Assembly (NCBI GenBank): GCA_023512835.1
Contig: CM042089.1
Span: forward strand, 23,031,519 to 23,095,518
Length of the DNA stretch: 64,000 nucleotides
DNA from: Taxillus chinensis
Taxonomy: Eukaryota; Streptophyta; Magnoliopsida; Santalales; Loranthaceae
Direction: 5' to 3'
Shown: positions 9,609-20,421 of the stretch, in pieces
Position numbering within the stretch: position 1 is the first letter of the stretch
Layout: each line of letters opens with the position of its first letter
Program-made: the position numbers and the translations under genes
The notes under the pieces: generated by a model
What the model saw: the letters and a program-made list of their open reading frames with translations, nothing else
Told to the model about the DNA's origin: nothing
Database searches by the model: none

Positions 9609-9792
9609 GTAATGATTAAGGGGTCACTGGGATTTACTGTTTTCTATTTTAATGTCTTTTGAAGTCGTGAACATTTGTTTTTATTAAAAGCTTTCCAATA
9701 AAATGTGTTTCTTCAAATCTTTCATGGTGCATTCCATTCATGACATATGCATATCATATTTGGTTACCAACTTGTCATCCTCTTATAAGCAG
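9609..9792 (+). other. Putative pol intron (GT-AG, 184 nt)
   Basis: The donor AAT|GTAATG and acceptor TTATAAGCAG|GTATC bound a T-rich 184-nt segment. Removing it joins the upstream frame (AT) to the downstream frame (G TAT CAC) in phase and deletes the stop at 9610-9612. A spliced intron at this place, just before RT, is a known feature of Ogre elements. The donor is weak beyond GTAA, so usage is uncertain. Confidence 0.6.
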
Positions 9793-12186
9793 GTATCACA
9801 ATGTCAATAAGAACATCGTATGCGAAAGTGAAACGAGATGCCTAAGGTTTGACCAAAGTCCAAACTGGGAGCGGCCAGTGTTTGAAGCTGATGAGAATGA
9901 GGTAGAGGAGACACCCGAACTACCGGGAGAGATCATACGCCTATTGGAAAGGGATGATCGTTTACCCATTCCAAGTGAAGACCCAGTAGAAACAGTGAAT
10001 TTGGGGGACGACAACTGAACCAAAAGAATTGAGGGTAGGGTCCTTGATAGCTGCCAATGTCAAGAATCAATTAATTGAGCTATTGAGAAGCTACATAGAT
10101 GTTTTTGCTTGGTCATATCAAGATATGCCTGGATTAGACACCGACATAGTGCGGCACCACATACCAGGAAAGCCAGAGTGCAAGCCAGACAACGAAATTG
10201 CGAAGAATGAGACCGGAGATGCTATTGAAGATTAAAGAAGAAGTCGAAAAGCAATGGGACGCAGGTTTTCTAAGTGTCTCCCACTATCCAGAATGGGTGG
10301 CCAATGTTGTACCAAGTACCAAAGAAAGGAGGCAAGGTTCGCATGTGTGTCGATTATCGAGATTTGAATTGGGCTAGTCCGAAAGACAACTTCCCGCTTC
10401 CTCATATTGATACACTAGTGGATAACACAAAAAAACATGCCCTATTCTCATTCATGGATGGCTTCTCAGGCTACAATCAGATTCGTATGGCCCCCGAACA
10501 CAAGGAGAGGACCACGTTTACGACACTTTGGGGCACATTCGTTATAATGTGATGCCGTTTGGCCTGAAGAATGCGGGGGCAACTTATCAACGAGCCATGG
10601 TGACCCTATTCCATGATATGATGCATAAAGAAGTCGAAGTATATGTGGATGACATGATAGCCAAATCGCGGAGCACTGAAGATCATATTGAAGTACTCCG
10701 TAAGCTTTTCAACAGGCTACGAAAATATCAGCTCAAATTGAACCCCGAAAAATGCACTTTTGGAGCCATGTCGGGAAAACTATTAGGTTTCGTTGTGAGC
10801 CAAAAAGGAGTGGAAATTGATCCAGACAAAGTTCGAGCTATCCAAGGGATGCCCCCACCACGAACCATCAAGGAGGTTAGAGGATTCCTCGGGCGATTGA
10901 ACTACATTGCTCGGTTCATTTCACAATTGACAGCCACATGTGAACCCATTTTCAAGACATTACGGAAGAACAATCCAGACAGTTGGAATGACAAGTGTCA
11001 GGAAGCCTTTGACAGGATCAAACAATATCTGTCCAATCCACCTATTTTGGTCCCACCAGTACCAGACAGACCTTTGATCTTATACTTGACTATTCAGGAG
11101 TCCTCAATGGGTTGTGTCTTAGGGCAACATGATTCTACAGGCAAGAAGGAGCAGGCCATTTATTATCTTAGCAAGAAGTTCACTATCAATGAAGAAAACT
11201 ATACACCATTGGAAAAGGCATGTTGTGCCCTTGTTTGGATAACAAGAAGATTGAGGCAGTACACTCTTTATCATACTACATGGCTGATCTCCAAGCATGA
11301 TCCACTCAAATATCTCTTGGAAAAACCCTCCATCTCTGGAAGAATCGCCAAGTGGCAGTTGATCCTGTCGGAATATGATATCATCTACGTGCCTCAGAAA
11401 GCCATAAAAGGAAGTGCAATAGCCGATTACTTGGCAGACAGAGCATTAGAAGATTATGAGCCTATGACTATTGGCTTTCCAGATGAGTACATCAACATCA
11501 TTACTGCCGAAGTATCAGACATGTGGACTATGTGGTTTGATGGATCTTCTAGTCTTTTGGGACACGGTATTGGGGCCATCCTGATATCTCCAAAAGGCGA
11601 ACATTTCCCAATGGCGGCAAAGTTGACCTTCTCTTGTACCAACAATGTGGCGGAATATGAGGCCTGTGTGATGGGGCTCCAAGAAGCAATTAGCAAAGGA
11701 ATTAAAAAATTACGAGTGTTTGGTGATTCTGCGCTTATCATTTTTCAAGTAAGGGGAGAATGGGAGACTCGGAACCACAAATTAATCCCATATCGGAAGC
11801 ATGTTGTAGAGTTAGCTGAGCAGTTTGAAGACATTACATTTGAGCATATGCCCAGGGAGTACAATCAGATTCCTGACGCACTTGCGACTCTAGCCTCCCT
11901 CCTTCGGCTAGACACAAAGTTGGAAGTTCAGTCTTTCGACATTCGCATACAAGATGCTCCTTCACATTGTATGGCCATCGAAGGAAATACCGAGGAAAAG
12001 CCCTGGTATGATGACATCGAGACGATTTGTTCAAGCAAGAATACCCGGCGGAGGCCTCTGAGTCTGATAAAAGAAATATCCGAAGGTCGGCATCCAATTA
12101 TTACCTTGATGGTCCCATTCTATATAAGCGAAATCATGACATGGTGTTATTACGGTGTGTGGCAAAAGAAGAGTCGACACAGATAA
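9793..12186 (+). pseudogene. pol: Reverse transcriptase, RNase H and second archaeal-type RNase H
   Basis: The region begins with an acidic linker (PGEIIRLLERDD, PVETVNLG) and then FAWSYQDMPGLD, the usual lead-in to RT. RT motifs include KVRMCVDYRDLN, FPLPHIDTLVD, FSGYNQIRM and the catalytic YVDDMIAKS near 10642-10668. RNase H 1 follows (IYYLSKKFTINEENYTPLEK). A second RNase H is present from about 11520 (WFDGSSSLLGHGIGAIL, NNVAEYEACVMGL, PDALATLASL). Dual RNase H marks the Tat/Ogre group. Frameshifts occur near 9990-10018, 10180-10240 and 10545. The last open frame ends at 12186 after a further shift near 12030. Confidence 0.85.
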
Positions 12187-13251
12187 TGAAAGAAGTGCAT
12201 GAAGGAGAATGCGGTTCACATGCAAATGGACATGCATTAACAAGACAAATCATGCGAATGGGCTATTATTGGGTCACCATGGAAAAAGATTGTATTGAGT
12301 ATGTGCGTAAATGCCTCAAGTGTCAAATTTATGGCAATAAGATCCAAGTACCTCCATCCAAGCTACATGTGATGGTTTCCCCATGGCCATTCTCGCTCTG
12401 GGGTATCGACGTTATCGGACCAATATCTCCGAAAGCATCCAATGGTCACCGCTTCATCTTAGTGGCCATTGATTATTTCACCAAGTGGGTAGAAGCAGCG
12501 TCATATGCTAATGTCACACAAGCCGTGGTGCTTAAATTTTTGCGGAACAACATCATATGTCGATACGGCCTTCCTGAGCAAATCATAACAGACAATGCTG
12601 CCAATCTGAACAGTCGGATGATGGGTAAGTTGTGCGAAACATACAAAATCCAACACCGCAACTCGACCCCCTATCGCCCCAAGATGAATGGAGCAGTAGA
12701 AGCAGCCAATAAGAATATCAAGAACATTATCAGAAAGATGACGGAAACATACAAAGATTGGCATGAGAAGCTACCATTTGCCTTGCATGCTTATCGCACC
12801 TCGGTACGAACATCAACTGGGGGCAACTCCATTTTCTTTGGTTTATGGTATGGAGGCCGTCTTACCTGTCGAAGTAGAGATACCTTCCCTACGAGTACTC
12901 AAGGATGCCCAACTCGAAGAAGCAGAGTGGGTCCAAAGCCGTTATGAACAATTGAATTTAATCGAGGGCAAACGCTTGGCAGCAATCTGCAAAGGTCAGT
13001 TATATCAACAGAGAATGATGAACAGCTACAATAAAAAGGTGAAGCCTAGAATATTTCAAGAGGGTGATCTCATCCTCAAGAAAATATTACCAATTCAACA
13101 TGACCATAGAGGCAAGTGGACTCCCAACTATGAAGGCCCATATGTTGTGAAGAAAGCATTCTCAGGAGGCGCATTGATCCTTGCCAGAATGGATGGTGAT
13201 GAGCTCCCTAACCCAGTGAATAGCGATGCAGTGAAAAAGTTCTATGCTTAA
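12027..13251 (+). pseudogene. int: Integrase (frameshifted)
   Basis: The zinc-binding HHCC part is visible around 12210-12340 (H...H...CLKCQIYG). The core DDE domain has WGIDVIGPI, VAIDYFTKWVEA and a DNAANLNS / MNGAVEAANKNIKNI block, with D, D and E in the usual order. A frameshift near 12830 separates the core from the C-terminal domain (12763-13251 frame: SLVYGMEAVLPVEVEIPS, GDLILKKI, GPYVVKKAFSGGALIL). No chromodomain follows. The enzyme would insert the cDNA. Confidence 0.85.
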
Positions 13252-14330
13252 CTCTCTCGTCCAAATGAGGAGTTACTTAATCTTTCTTCCGATACATGGA
13301 AGGAATAAAGCATGGCAGCAATGAGCGGACTTGGTGAAAACCCGAAAGGGCACCAAGGGTAAAATACAAAGCTCCAACAATAGATAAAAAAGCGAACAGA
13401 GGCGGACTTGGTGAAAACCTGAAAGGGCACCAAGGGTAAAATACAAAGCCAAAAATAAATCCTGAAGGGCGAAAAGATCAAGACCACATAAAACCGGGTC
13501 CTTTGCAAACAATGGAAACAGCACCATCTAAAAAACAATAGCTGCAAACGGTGGAAGACCTGGTCAAACCTGAGGCATACTCGAATCAAATTTGTACATT
13601 ATGTTTTAAAGACTTGTAATTCTGTTTATCAGATTATAACAAGGGGCACCTTCTATGATATAAATATGTTTTGTGGAATTAAACCGACAAAAATCCTTTT
13701 TATTTCCCTACGCATGTTCATCGTCTTCATGTCACATTTAATTAGAACATTTTAAATCCCAGTAGGCTCCTTTGGCGTTACCTTATGAGTAGGGCCAAGC
13801 TCAAACCTCAAACAAGTCAAACTCTTCAACACAGAGTGCCAACATCCCCAACGGAGTCGTCAAATCAAGTTCCTCAATACAGTGAAGCTAAGTCAAACAA
13901 GCCCTCCATCCATATTGAGAGAGAGAAAGTTCCCCAGCAAGTTGGATGTCAGTCAACTCTCCAGCCATATTGAGAATAAAACCCTAGCCCATATTGGGTT
14001 CTTGGCAACACATTTCATTCACTATGTCTCCCCTGCATACACCACATTGCATTCCATGCATCATTGCATACATTCAGCATTTTTTGCAAATTCAGGAACG
14101 CCATTGCCTCTAAAAATCCCAAGAACTCATTCGCAACAAGCTTCTCATCAAGCCCTACTAGCTTCCTTTGTTTAACTCTACAAGACTTTTTTTATATAAT
14201 TTCCCCAAGCTCTAAAAAGCACCCTTTTGAGACTCGAACAAACTTCCACTCTTTTCGGGTAACCTCGTAGAGCGATCTCATTGAGTGAACTCGTAGAGGG
14301 AGCCCATATACCTTCTTCAACAATCATGCA
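13252..14330 (+). other. Retrotransposon 3' untranslated region, proximal part
   Basis: No domain-bearing frame was found. A 48-bp unit starting GCGGACTTGGTGAAAAC occurs twice, at 13325-13372 and 13402-13449, with a 77-bp period. The remainder is unique-looking sequence with short non-conserved frames. Confidence 0.6.
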
Positions 14331-15010
14331 CCCTTGTCTAGGCCTTGGATGCTTTTTCAATTCCTGAATAGGCCTTATATGCCTTTTCAATTCTCAAGGC
14401 CTTAGACGCCTTTTCAATTCCCCGATTAGGCCTTAGATGCCTTTTCAATTCCTATCAAGCCTTAGATGCTTTTTTTTCAATTTCTATCAAGCCTTAGATG
14501 CCTTTTCAATCCCTGTCAGGCCTTAGATGCCTTTTCAATTCCTGTCAAGCCTTAGATGCTTTTTTCAATTTCTATCAGGCCTTATATGCCTTTTCAATCC
14601 CTGTTAGGCCTTAGATGCCTTTTCAATTCCTATCAAGCCTTAGATGCTTTTTTTCAATTTCGTCAGGCCTTAGATGCCTTTTCAATCCCTGTCAGGCCTT
14701 AGATGCCTTTTCAATTCCTGTCAAGCCTAAGATGCTTTTTTTCAATTCCTATCAGGCCTTAGATGCCTTTTCAATCCCTGTCAGGCCTTAGATGCCTTTT
14801 CAATTCCTGTCAAGCCTTGGATGCTTTTTTCAATTTCTATCAGGCCTTAGATGCCTTTTCAATTCTGTCAGGCCTTAAATGCCTTTTCAATTCTGACAGG
14901 CCTTAAATGCCTTTTCATTTCTGTCAGGCCTTAGATGCCCTTTTCAACTCCTGTCAGGCCTTAGATGCCTCATCAAAATTATTCAAATTCCACCGGCCTT
15001 AGAAGCCTCT
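14331..15010 (+). repeat. ~30-bp minisatellite with ~90-bp higher-order units in the 3' UTR
   Basis: About 22 tandem copies of a monomer like AGGCCTTAGATGCCTTTTCA plus a variable tail (ATTCCTGTC, ATCCCTGTC, ATTTCTATC). In the middle, monomers recur in the fixed order GATGCTTTTTT / GATGCC..CCCTGTC / GATGCC..ATTCCTGTC for about five rounds, a trimeric higher-order repeat of ~90 bp. Tandem repeats between pol and the 3' LTR are known in Tat/Ogre/Retand elements and can seed genomic satellites. Confidence 0.85.
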
Positions 15011-15138
15011 TTTCATTCTTGGGGACAGACCCAACCATAACGTCCTACCCTGCCACTAGGTAAGACAGGTAAGTGCTCCAACCCGTCCAAAATGATTCCT
15101 TCTTATCTTTGTACACTGTTTGTCTACAAACAATGCAC

Positions 15139-15151
15139 AAAGAGGGGCAAC
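15139..15151 (+). other. Polypurine tract
   Basis: AAAGAGGGGCAAC lies directly against the 3' LTR start TGTTGG. It is the expected plus-strand primer, and GGGGCAAC before TGTTGG is typical of this lineage. Confidence 0.75.
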
Positions 15152-17177
15152 TGTTGGACCCCATTTTGTCCGGGTTGGACATACATATTCATTTCATTTT
15201 AACTTTATATTATTTCATATTTATCATTCACTTTGTATAGATAAATAAAAAGGTGTGACTGTTAATTTAAAGGGTGTGATGTTAATTATATATATAAAGC
15301 ACAAAAAACAAAAACAAAAAAAAAACAAAATAAAAAATTTCAAAAAACAAAAAAATATAAAACCTTAGAGCCTGTTGTATGTCTACATTTTTATTTTTCA
15401 AACAACGATTTTCTGCACAAAAAAAAAGGGGTCACGGACTGTTCCAACGGTCATGGCACTGTTCCAACGGTCACGGCACTATTTCCAACGGCTATATTCT
15501 CCACCAACGGCCACTTTTTCACCCTATAAATACACCCTCATTCCTCTCCTTCACTCACACAATTTCCACTCTACCACTCTTCAAACTTTCTTCTTCAATT
15601 CCCCACGTTTTTGCCTCCTCTTCTGCGAAAATGGCTGACTGGGCGAAGTGCGTGCTAACGGTGCTAGTGCTGGCGTGTACTATTGTGTATCCTATGCTGG
15701 GCGGTGCTTTCATTCCCCTCCTTGCTTTTATCATCCTCTTGTATGTAATGGCAATGGCCACAGAATATATTTTAGGTTGAATCATGTAATATCTCTACCA
15801 TGGAGTCCTAAATAAATTGCAGTTTGCATGTTTGTGTTATCTGTGGGTATATATATATACATATATAGGTTAAATAAATAAATAAATAAAACCATCCCAG
15901 TGACCAGGCGTGGCCGACATAAGATTCAAAAAAAAAAAAATCGTGAATAGTACTCAGGGTACTGTTCATGTCCTATTCGTGAATAGTACCCGGGTTACTG
16001 TTGCATGAATAGTACCCGGGGTTACTGTTGCATGAACAGTACCCCGCACCCCTTATTTGACTTCTTAATAATAATAATCATAAAAATAAAAAAATGGAAG
16101 TCCCACATTGGAGGTTTTACAAAATTTCCTTCTCCATGACTCCTATATAAAGGGGTCCTCTCTCCCTTCCAAAACACACCATCCATCAATTACACAAAAC
16201 TCAAAAAAAAAAAGAGAAAAGTGTAAACTTAACTGCGGTTCTAAAAAAGAAGCTGCGGTTATAGTTAAATTAATTTTCTTTTCCCTTCTTTTGGGGAAAA
16301 AAGGAGGCATTCGGGAGAAGGGCGCCCTCGGTCCACGATATTCCAGGTTTTTATTCCTTTCCTTCTTTAATTTTTATTTTGTGTAGTAAATTAGTAGTTA
16401 GTTTATAATTAAATTAGCATAATTAGTTAGTTAGTTTTTTTAAATTTAGCATAATTAGCATAATTTTAATTAGTTAATTTTAGCATATTTAGTTAATTAG
16501 TTAGTTAGTTTTTAATTAGTATAATTTAGTATAATTAAATTAGCATAATTAGTTAGTTAATTTTTAATAAGTTTGTAATTAACTTTTCAAATTTAAGCAT
16601 GTCAATAGTAAGTAAGCCTGGTAATTAATTAATTAGCGCGTAATGAATTAAATAACATTAGTAATTAGATAAATTAGTAATTAACTTTCGTAATTAATTT
16701 TCATATTTAAAATTTAGTAAATAATTAAACTAATTTAAATAATTTGTACTTAGATTATGATAATTAAATTTAACTTTTAACTTTTAAATTTAATAATTAG
16801 CTCGTGAGTAGTAATTAAGCCTATTAATTAATTAGCATGTGACGAATTCAAATAAAATTTTGAGTATTAGATTTAGATTAAATGTGATTTAAAAAAAAAA
16901 CAAAAAAAAACAAAAAACAAAAAAACAAAAAAAACAAAAAAAAACAAAAAAACAAATAGAAACCTCCTCCTCCTCCTAAGACAGTCACCGAAAGGGCGTT
17001 GTAGGGGTGCTAAAACCTTCCCAACACGTTACCAACTCCCGAACCCATCTCCTGGTAACACGACCACATCTTAACTACTCAAGGTAGAGGGTATCCAACC
17101 GTACCCCAAAAACAGCTTGGTGGCGACTCTGATATTTTATCATTTGGGTTCGGCCCGGACGAAAACGAGTGATAACA
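15152..17177 (+). repeat. 3' LTR (2026 bp)
   Basis: Starts TGTTGGACCCC and ends GATAACA, followed by the ACCCC duplication at 17178-17182. It matches the 5' LTR along its whole length. Differences are mostly single-base changes and length changes in A-, T- or G-runs. It keeps the intact TG terminus, both TATA boxes (15525-15532, 16144-16152), the small ORF (15631-15780) and AATAAA (15811-15816). Confidence 0.95.
15631..15780 (+). CDS. LTR-encoded 49-aa hydrophobic membrane peptide (3' LTR copy)
   Basis: The ORF starts MADWAKCVLTVLVLACTIVY and ends TEYILG, TGA at 15778-15780. The hydrophobic stretches VLTVLVLACTIVYPML and FIPLLAFIILLYVMAM would each suit a membrane helix, better than in the 5' LTR copy, so this is probably closer to the ancestral sequence. 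It sits about 100 bases after TATAAATA and before AATAAA in a 3' LTR, where a transcript would run into host DNA if not polyadenylated at 15811. Expression is not shown. Confidence 0.55.
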   Translation: MADWAKCVLTVLVLACTIVYPMLGGAFIPLLAFIILLYVMAMATEYILG

Positions 17178-17705
17178 ACCCCCCATAGGATGCCACCCTT
17201 CTAATTTAAATATGACATTAAGCTCAAATGGTGCTGCGAGGTCCAAACTAAAGGGACTACTCGATGGGGTGCAAAGATCAAGAAATGCATGTAACCCCTC
17301 AATCAAGGTCTTGGTTTCCTCTAAAGACTTTAGCAAGGTGGGAAATCCACTCCCATAGAGATTCAATCTATGGAAATAGCCATAGACATCCCCACGGATA
17401 GCCTTCGCTAGGTCTTCAAAATTGGCCTCACTAATAGTGGAGCTCTTTAAGACATCCACCTCATGTGTCAATCCATTTATAGTGGAATCTAATCCGTTAA
17501 TACCCTCTAATGAGATAAGAGGATCATATATATTTAAATAATAAGCATCGAGCGAATGACTATCACCTCCACAAGCATTACGAAACAAAAAGGGGGTGGA
17601 AGCAACATAATCATGTATTGCACCATAAAAATTTGAATTAGAAGTAGAGACACCCATATACATGTGGTGGAGTTGTTCAATAGTTATGTAGGTCCCGAAG
17701 TGAGT
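17178..17705 (-). pseudogene. 5' part of an exon-like ORF interrupted by the retrotransposon
   Basis: On the minus strand a frame opens right after a good splice acceptor (CCCCCCTTTAG ending at 17706) and runs 176 codons to the insertion point. The first ATG is at 17661-17663. The sequence has balanced composition and motifs such as EQLHHMYMG, SLEETKTLIEGLHAFLDLC and FKLEGWHPMGG, but I do not recognise a family. After removing the element and one ACCCC, it continues 45 codons on the left flank to a stop at 1658-1660. It could be a host gene exon or the coding part of an older repeat. Confidence 0.5.
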
Positions 17706-17713
17706 CTAAAGGG

Positions 17714-18500
17714 GGGTAAATAGACTATTTTCACGAAAACTAAGACTGCAAGCTGGTAAATGAATTTTTAGAGTTGACAATGCAGTAGATATTGATGGAG
17801 AAGACGACAATATGGTATAGGAGTGATTAATAAATACCTAACAAATCTGAGATCAGAGTTAATGCTTTAGCTAGGATAGATCTCAGATATGAAGTGAATA
17901 TTCCTACAGATGTCAATATGAAAGATTGACTCCATTTGGAATGTTTTAAGATAGTGGTTGATTGCGGAAAAATAACACTGAGAGTAGACTAGTTGCTTGT
18001 ATTGGATCTGTTTGAACAAGAGTGCATGATTGATCGTTCAATGTTGTTCTTGATTTGGGATCAACACGGCGCACAGAACTTGAAAGAATTCTCTTGTTGT
18101 CTCTTTCTCTCTCTAACATTGAAACTCTCAAGTTTATTCTCAAAAGTTATTTCTTTAATGCATATCAAAATCTTATATCTTGTGTTTTGTGTGTTCCACG
18201 CTTTTTGAGAGAGACGTTGTACATATTTGTCATTTTATGTATGAGAGATATATTTTAAGTTTATAGAGCTCATGCGCCTTGTCATCCATCTCGACAATCT
18301 GACTTCTCGCCACTTGAAACGCGGAAGTACAGTGGATGGGTTGATCTGCTCTGATTCGACAGATCTGTTGCCCATGCTAGTTTAGTTACATGCCCATGCT
18401 GATACAGTTGATCTTGGTCGTTCATTCGTTGATGACAGTTGGAAGTCATTAATGCGACATTAAATACGCTCAACTGCTTTAGACGGCACAGGTTTATTGT
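17714..18500. other. Intergenic or intronic sequence
   Basis: No exon or repeat could be firmly supported. If the ORF at 17178-17705 belongs to a minus-strand gene, this is where its upstream intron or exons would lie. None is recognisable. Confidence 0.4.
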
Positions 18501-18529
18501 ACAAACCCTAGCTGATGATTTCGCTAAGT

Positions 18530-19640
18530 GGAATGCTTAGGGTTGTGAGTTGGCCTCGAAGGTATGTGCCTCGAAGGTTTGATGACTCGAAGATTTGCCT
18601 TGAAGATTTGGGTATAGCCTTATTTCAGTTGTACGATGAAACTTCGGGCTTCAACAACATCAGCTCCTACGAGTCTTCGAGGCTAGTAGTTCTTAGATGA
18701 AAACAGGCTCACTCTATAATGTTGTCTTCGACTCTACGAGTCTGCGACCTTCGCAGAGGTGCTTAGAGTGGCATCGTTACAAGCGTATTGAGTAACTATA
18801 TCTTTGAGTTTCCGAGGATGATAGAACACATATTGGCTTAAGTTTAATGATTCACTCTATGTTTAGTGAGACTTCGACTCTTCGAGTCTATAACTCATTG
18901 CTACGACCGTTTGAGTGACTCTCATGTAGAATGCATATAACCTTTATCTGTTGACTTAGCTGCGAGTCTTTAACTCAGTTTGCTTTGGATGACTAAGTTG
19001 TTCTTCAACCTTTTCATTCTTTTGGCCTACGAACGTTTGTTAGGTCTTCGACCCTGCGAGTCTTTGACTCTATGAGTCTCCGATTCTTATTGACGAGTAC
19101 TTAGTCTGTCTTTTGACTTAGTGCAAACTGAGTCTATGTTCCTACGAGTCTTCGACTCTACAACCCCGACTTTTCAGCTACAGTTCTTTAGCTATAAGTC
19201 TGTGAGCTTTGGTCTTGTTCATTGACAATTTCTTTTGATTAACTGTCTACGACTCTTCGAGTCTCAGTTATAATTACTTTTGTTAGTTACATTGTGAGAC
19301 TTAAGCTCTTCGACCTTTGACCTTCAAGTCTGCGAGTCTCCATACGATTTGCTAATAATAGATACTGCTTGCGACTTCAACTCTTCAACCCTATGAGTCT
19401 ACGAGTCTACTTATCAATTTATATTCTGTCAATTATCATTTAGGGCATCTCTGGGGACTCTCCAATTTCACACACTTTGGGTCTTTGAGTCAGTTACAAT
19501 TCTGTCACTTTTTAGTTATAACTCTTCGACTCTGTGAGTTAGTCTTTTGTTATTTAGTGACAGCTTACTGTTCTTTGAACTTTGATTCTACGACCCTAAT
19601 ACCTCCCGATCTTCGAGTCTCCACACTTAGACTATTATTA
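18530..19640. repeat. Region rich in GAGTC / CGACTC / TTCGA motifs
   Basis: Short words such as CTTCGACTC, CTACGAGTC, TTCGAGTCT and their complements recur dozens of times at irregular spacing. Because GAGTC and GACTC are reverse complements, the region has many small inverted repeats. It is not a clean tandem array. It resembles the degenerate TCGA-containing minisatellites in the solo LTRs at 32-40 kb, so it may be an old LTR interior. Confidence 0.55.
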
Positions 19641-19921
19641 GCAACTTCACCAAATCATGTGATTCCCAACAAGTTACCTGCAGGCATCTTTTAGTCTCGT
19701 GCTCCCACCACAAAAGAAACAAACAATAACCGACATTTTAAAATATAAAAAGAATGCACTATCGGCTGCCACAGTCAAATATTAAAGGAAAATAAAATAA
19801 AATTAGAAAATAAAACAAAATCAAGCAAATAAAAACAACAATCATCTATATACAAAGAATATATACAAAAATAATTACAAAAATGTATATATAAACACTA
19901 CATACAAAAGCCCTAACTAGT

Positions 19922-20421
19922 NNNNNNNNNNNNNNNNNNNNNNNNNNNNNNNNNNNNNNNNNNNNNNNNNNNNNNNNNNNNNNNNNNNNNNNNNNNNNNN
20001 NNNNNNNNNNNNNNNNNNNNNNNNNNNNNNNNNNNNNNNNNNNNNNNNNNNNNNNNNNNNNNNNNNNNNNNNNNNNNNNNNNNNNNNNNNNNNNNNNNNN
20101 NNNNNNNNNNNNNNNNNNNNNNNNNNNNNNNNNNNNNNNNNNNNNNNNNNNNNNNNNNNNNNNNNNNNNNNNNNNNNNNNNNNNNNNNNNNNNNNNNNNN
20201 NNNNNNNNNNNNNNNNNNNNNNNNNNNNNNNNNNNNNNNNNNNNNNNNNNNNNNNNNNNNNNNNNNNNNNNNNNNNNNNNNNNNNNNNNNNNNNNNNNNN
20301 NNNNNNNNNNNNNNNNNNNNNNNNNNNNNNNNNNNNNNNNNNNNNNNNNNNNNNNNNNNNNNNNNNNNNNNNNNNNNNNNNNNNNNNNNNNNNNNNNNNN
20401 NNNNNNNNNNNNNNNNNNNNN
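19922..20421. other. Assembly gap of 500 N
   Basis: Exactly 500 consecutive N, probably an arbitrary-size scaffold gap. Features on its two sides should not be assumed to be adjacent. Confidence 0.99.

Larger units (their letters stand above)
1801..17177 (+). mobile_element. Complete Tat/Ogre-like Ty3/gypsy LTR retrotransposon
   Basis: The element is 15,377 bp with LTRs at 1801-3830 and 15152-17177 and a perfect 5-bp target duplication. Internal order is primer-binding-like site, extra ORF1 (DUF7745-like), gag, pol N-terminal spacer, protease, G-patch, putative intron, RT, RNase H, second archaeal-type RNase H, integrase, tandem-repeat 3' UTR, polypurine tract. The extra 5' ORF, dual RNase H and intron before RT are hallmarks of the Tat/Ogre branch. 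No chromodomain is seen. The LTRs differ by roughly 15-25 small changes by eye, so insertion is recent. ORF1, gag and pol nevertheless contain several frameshifts and stops, so this copy probably cannot make its own proteins. Confidence 0.95.

Noticed and set aside
14331..15010. CRISPR-like array
   Set aside because: Units are contiguous without unique spacers and lie in a plant retrotransposon 3' UTR.
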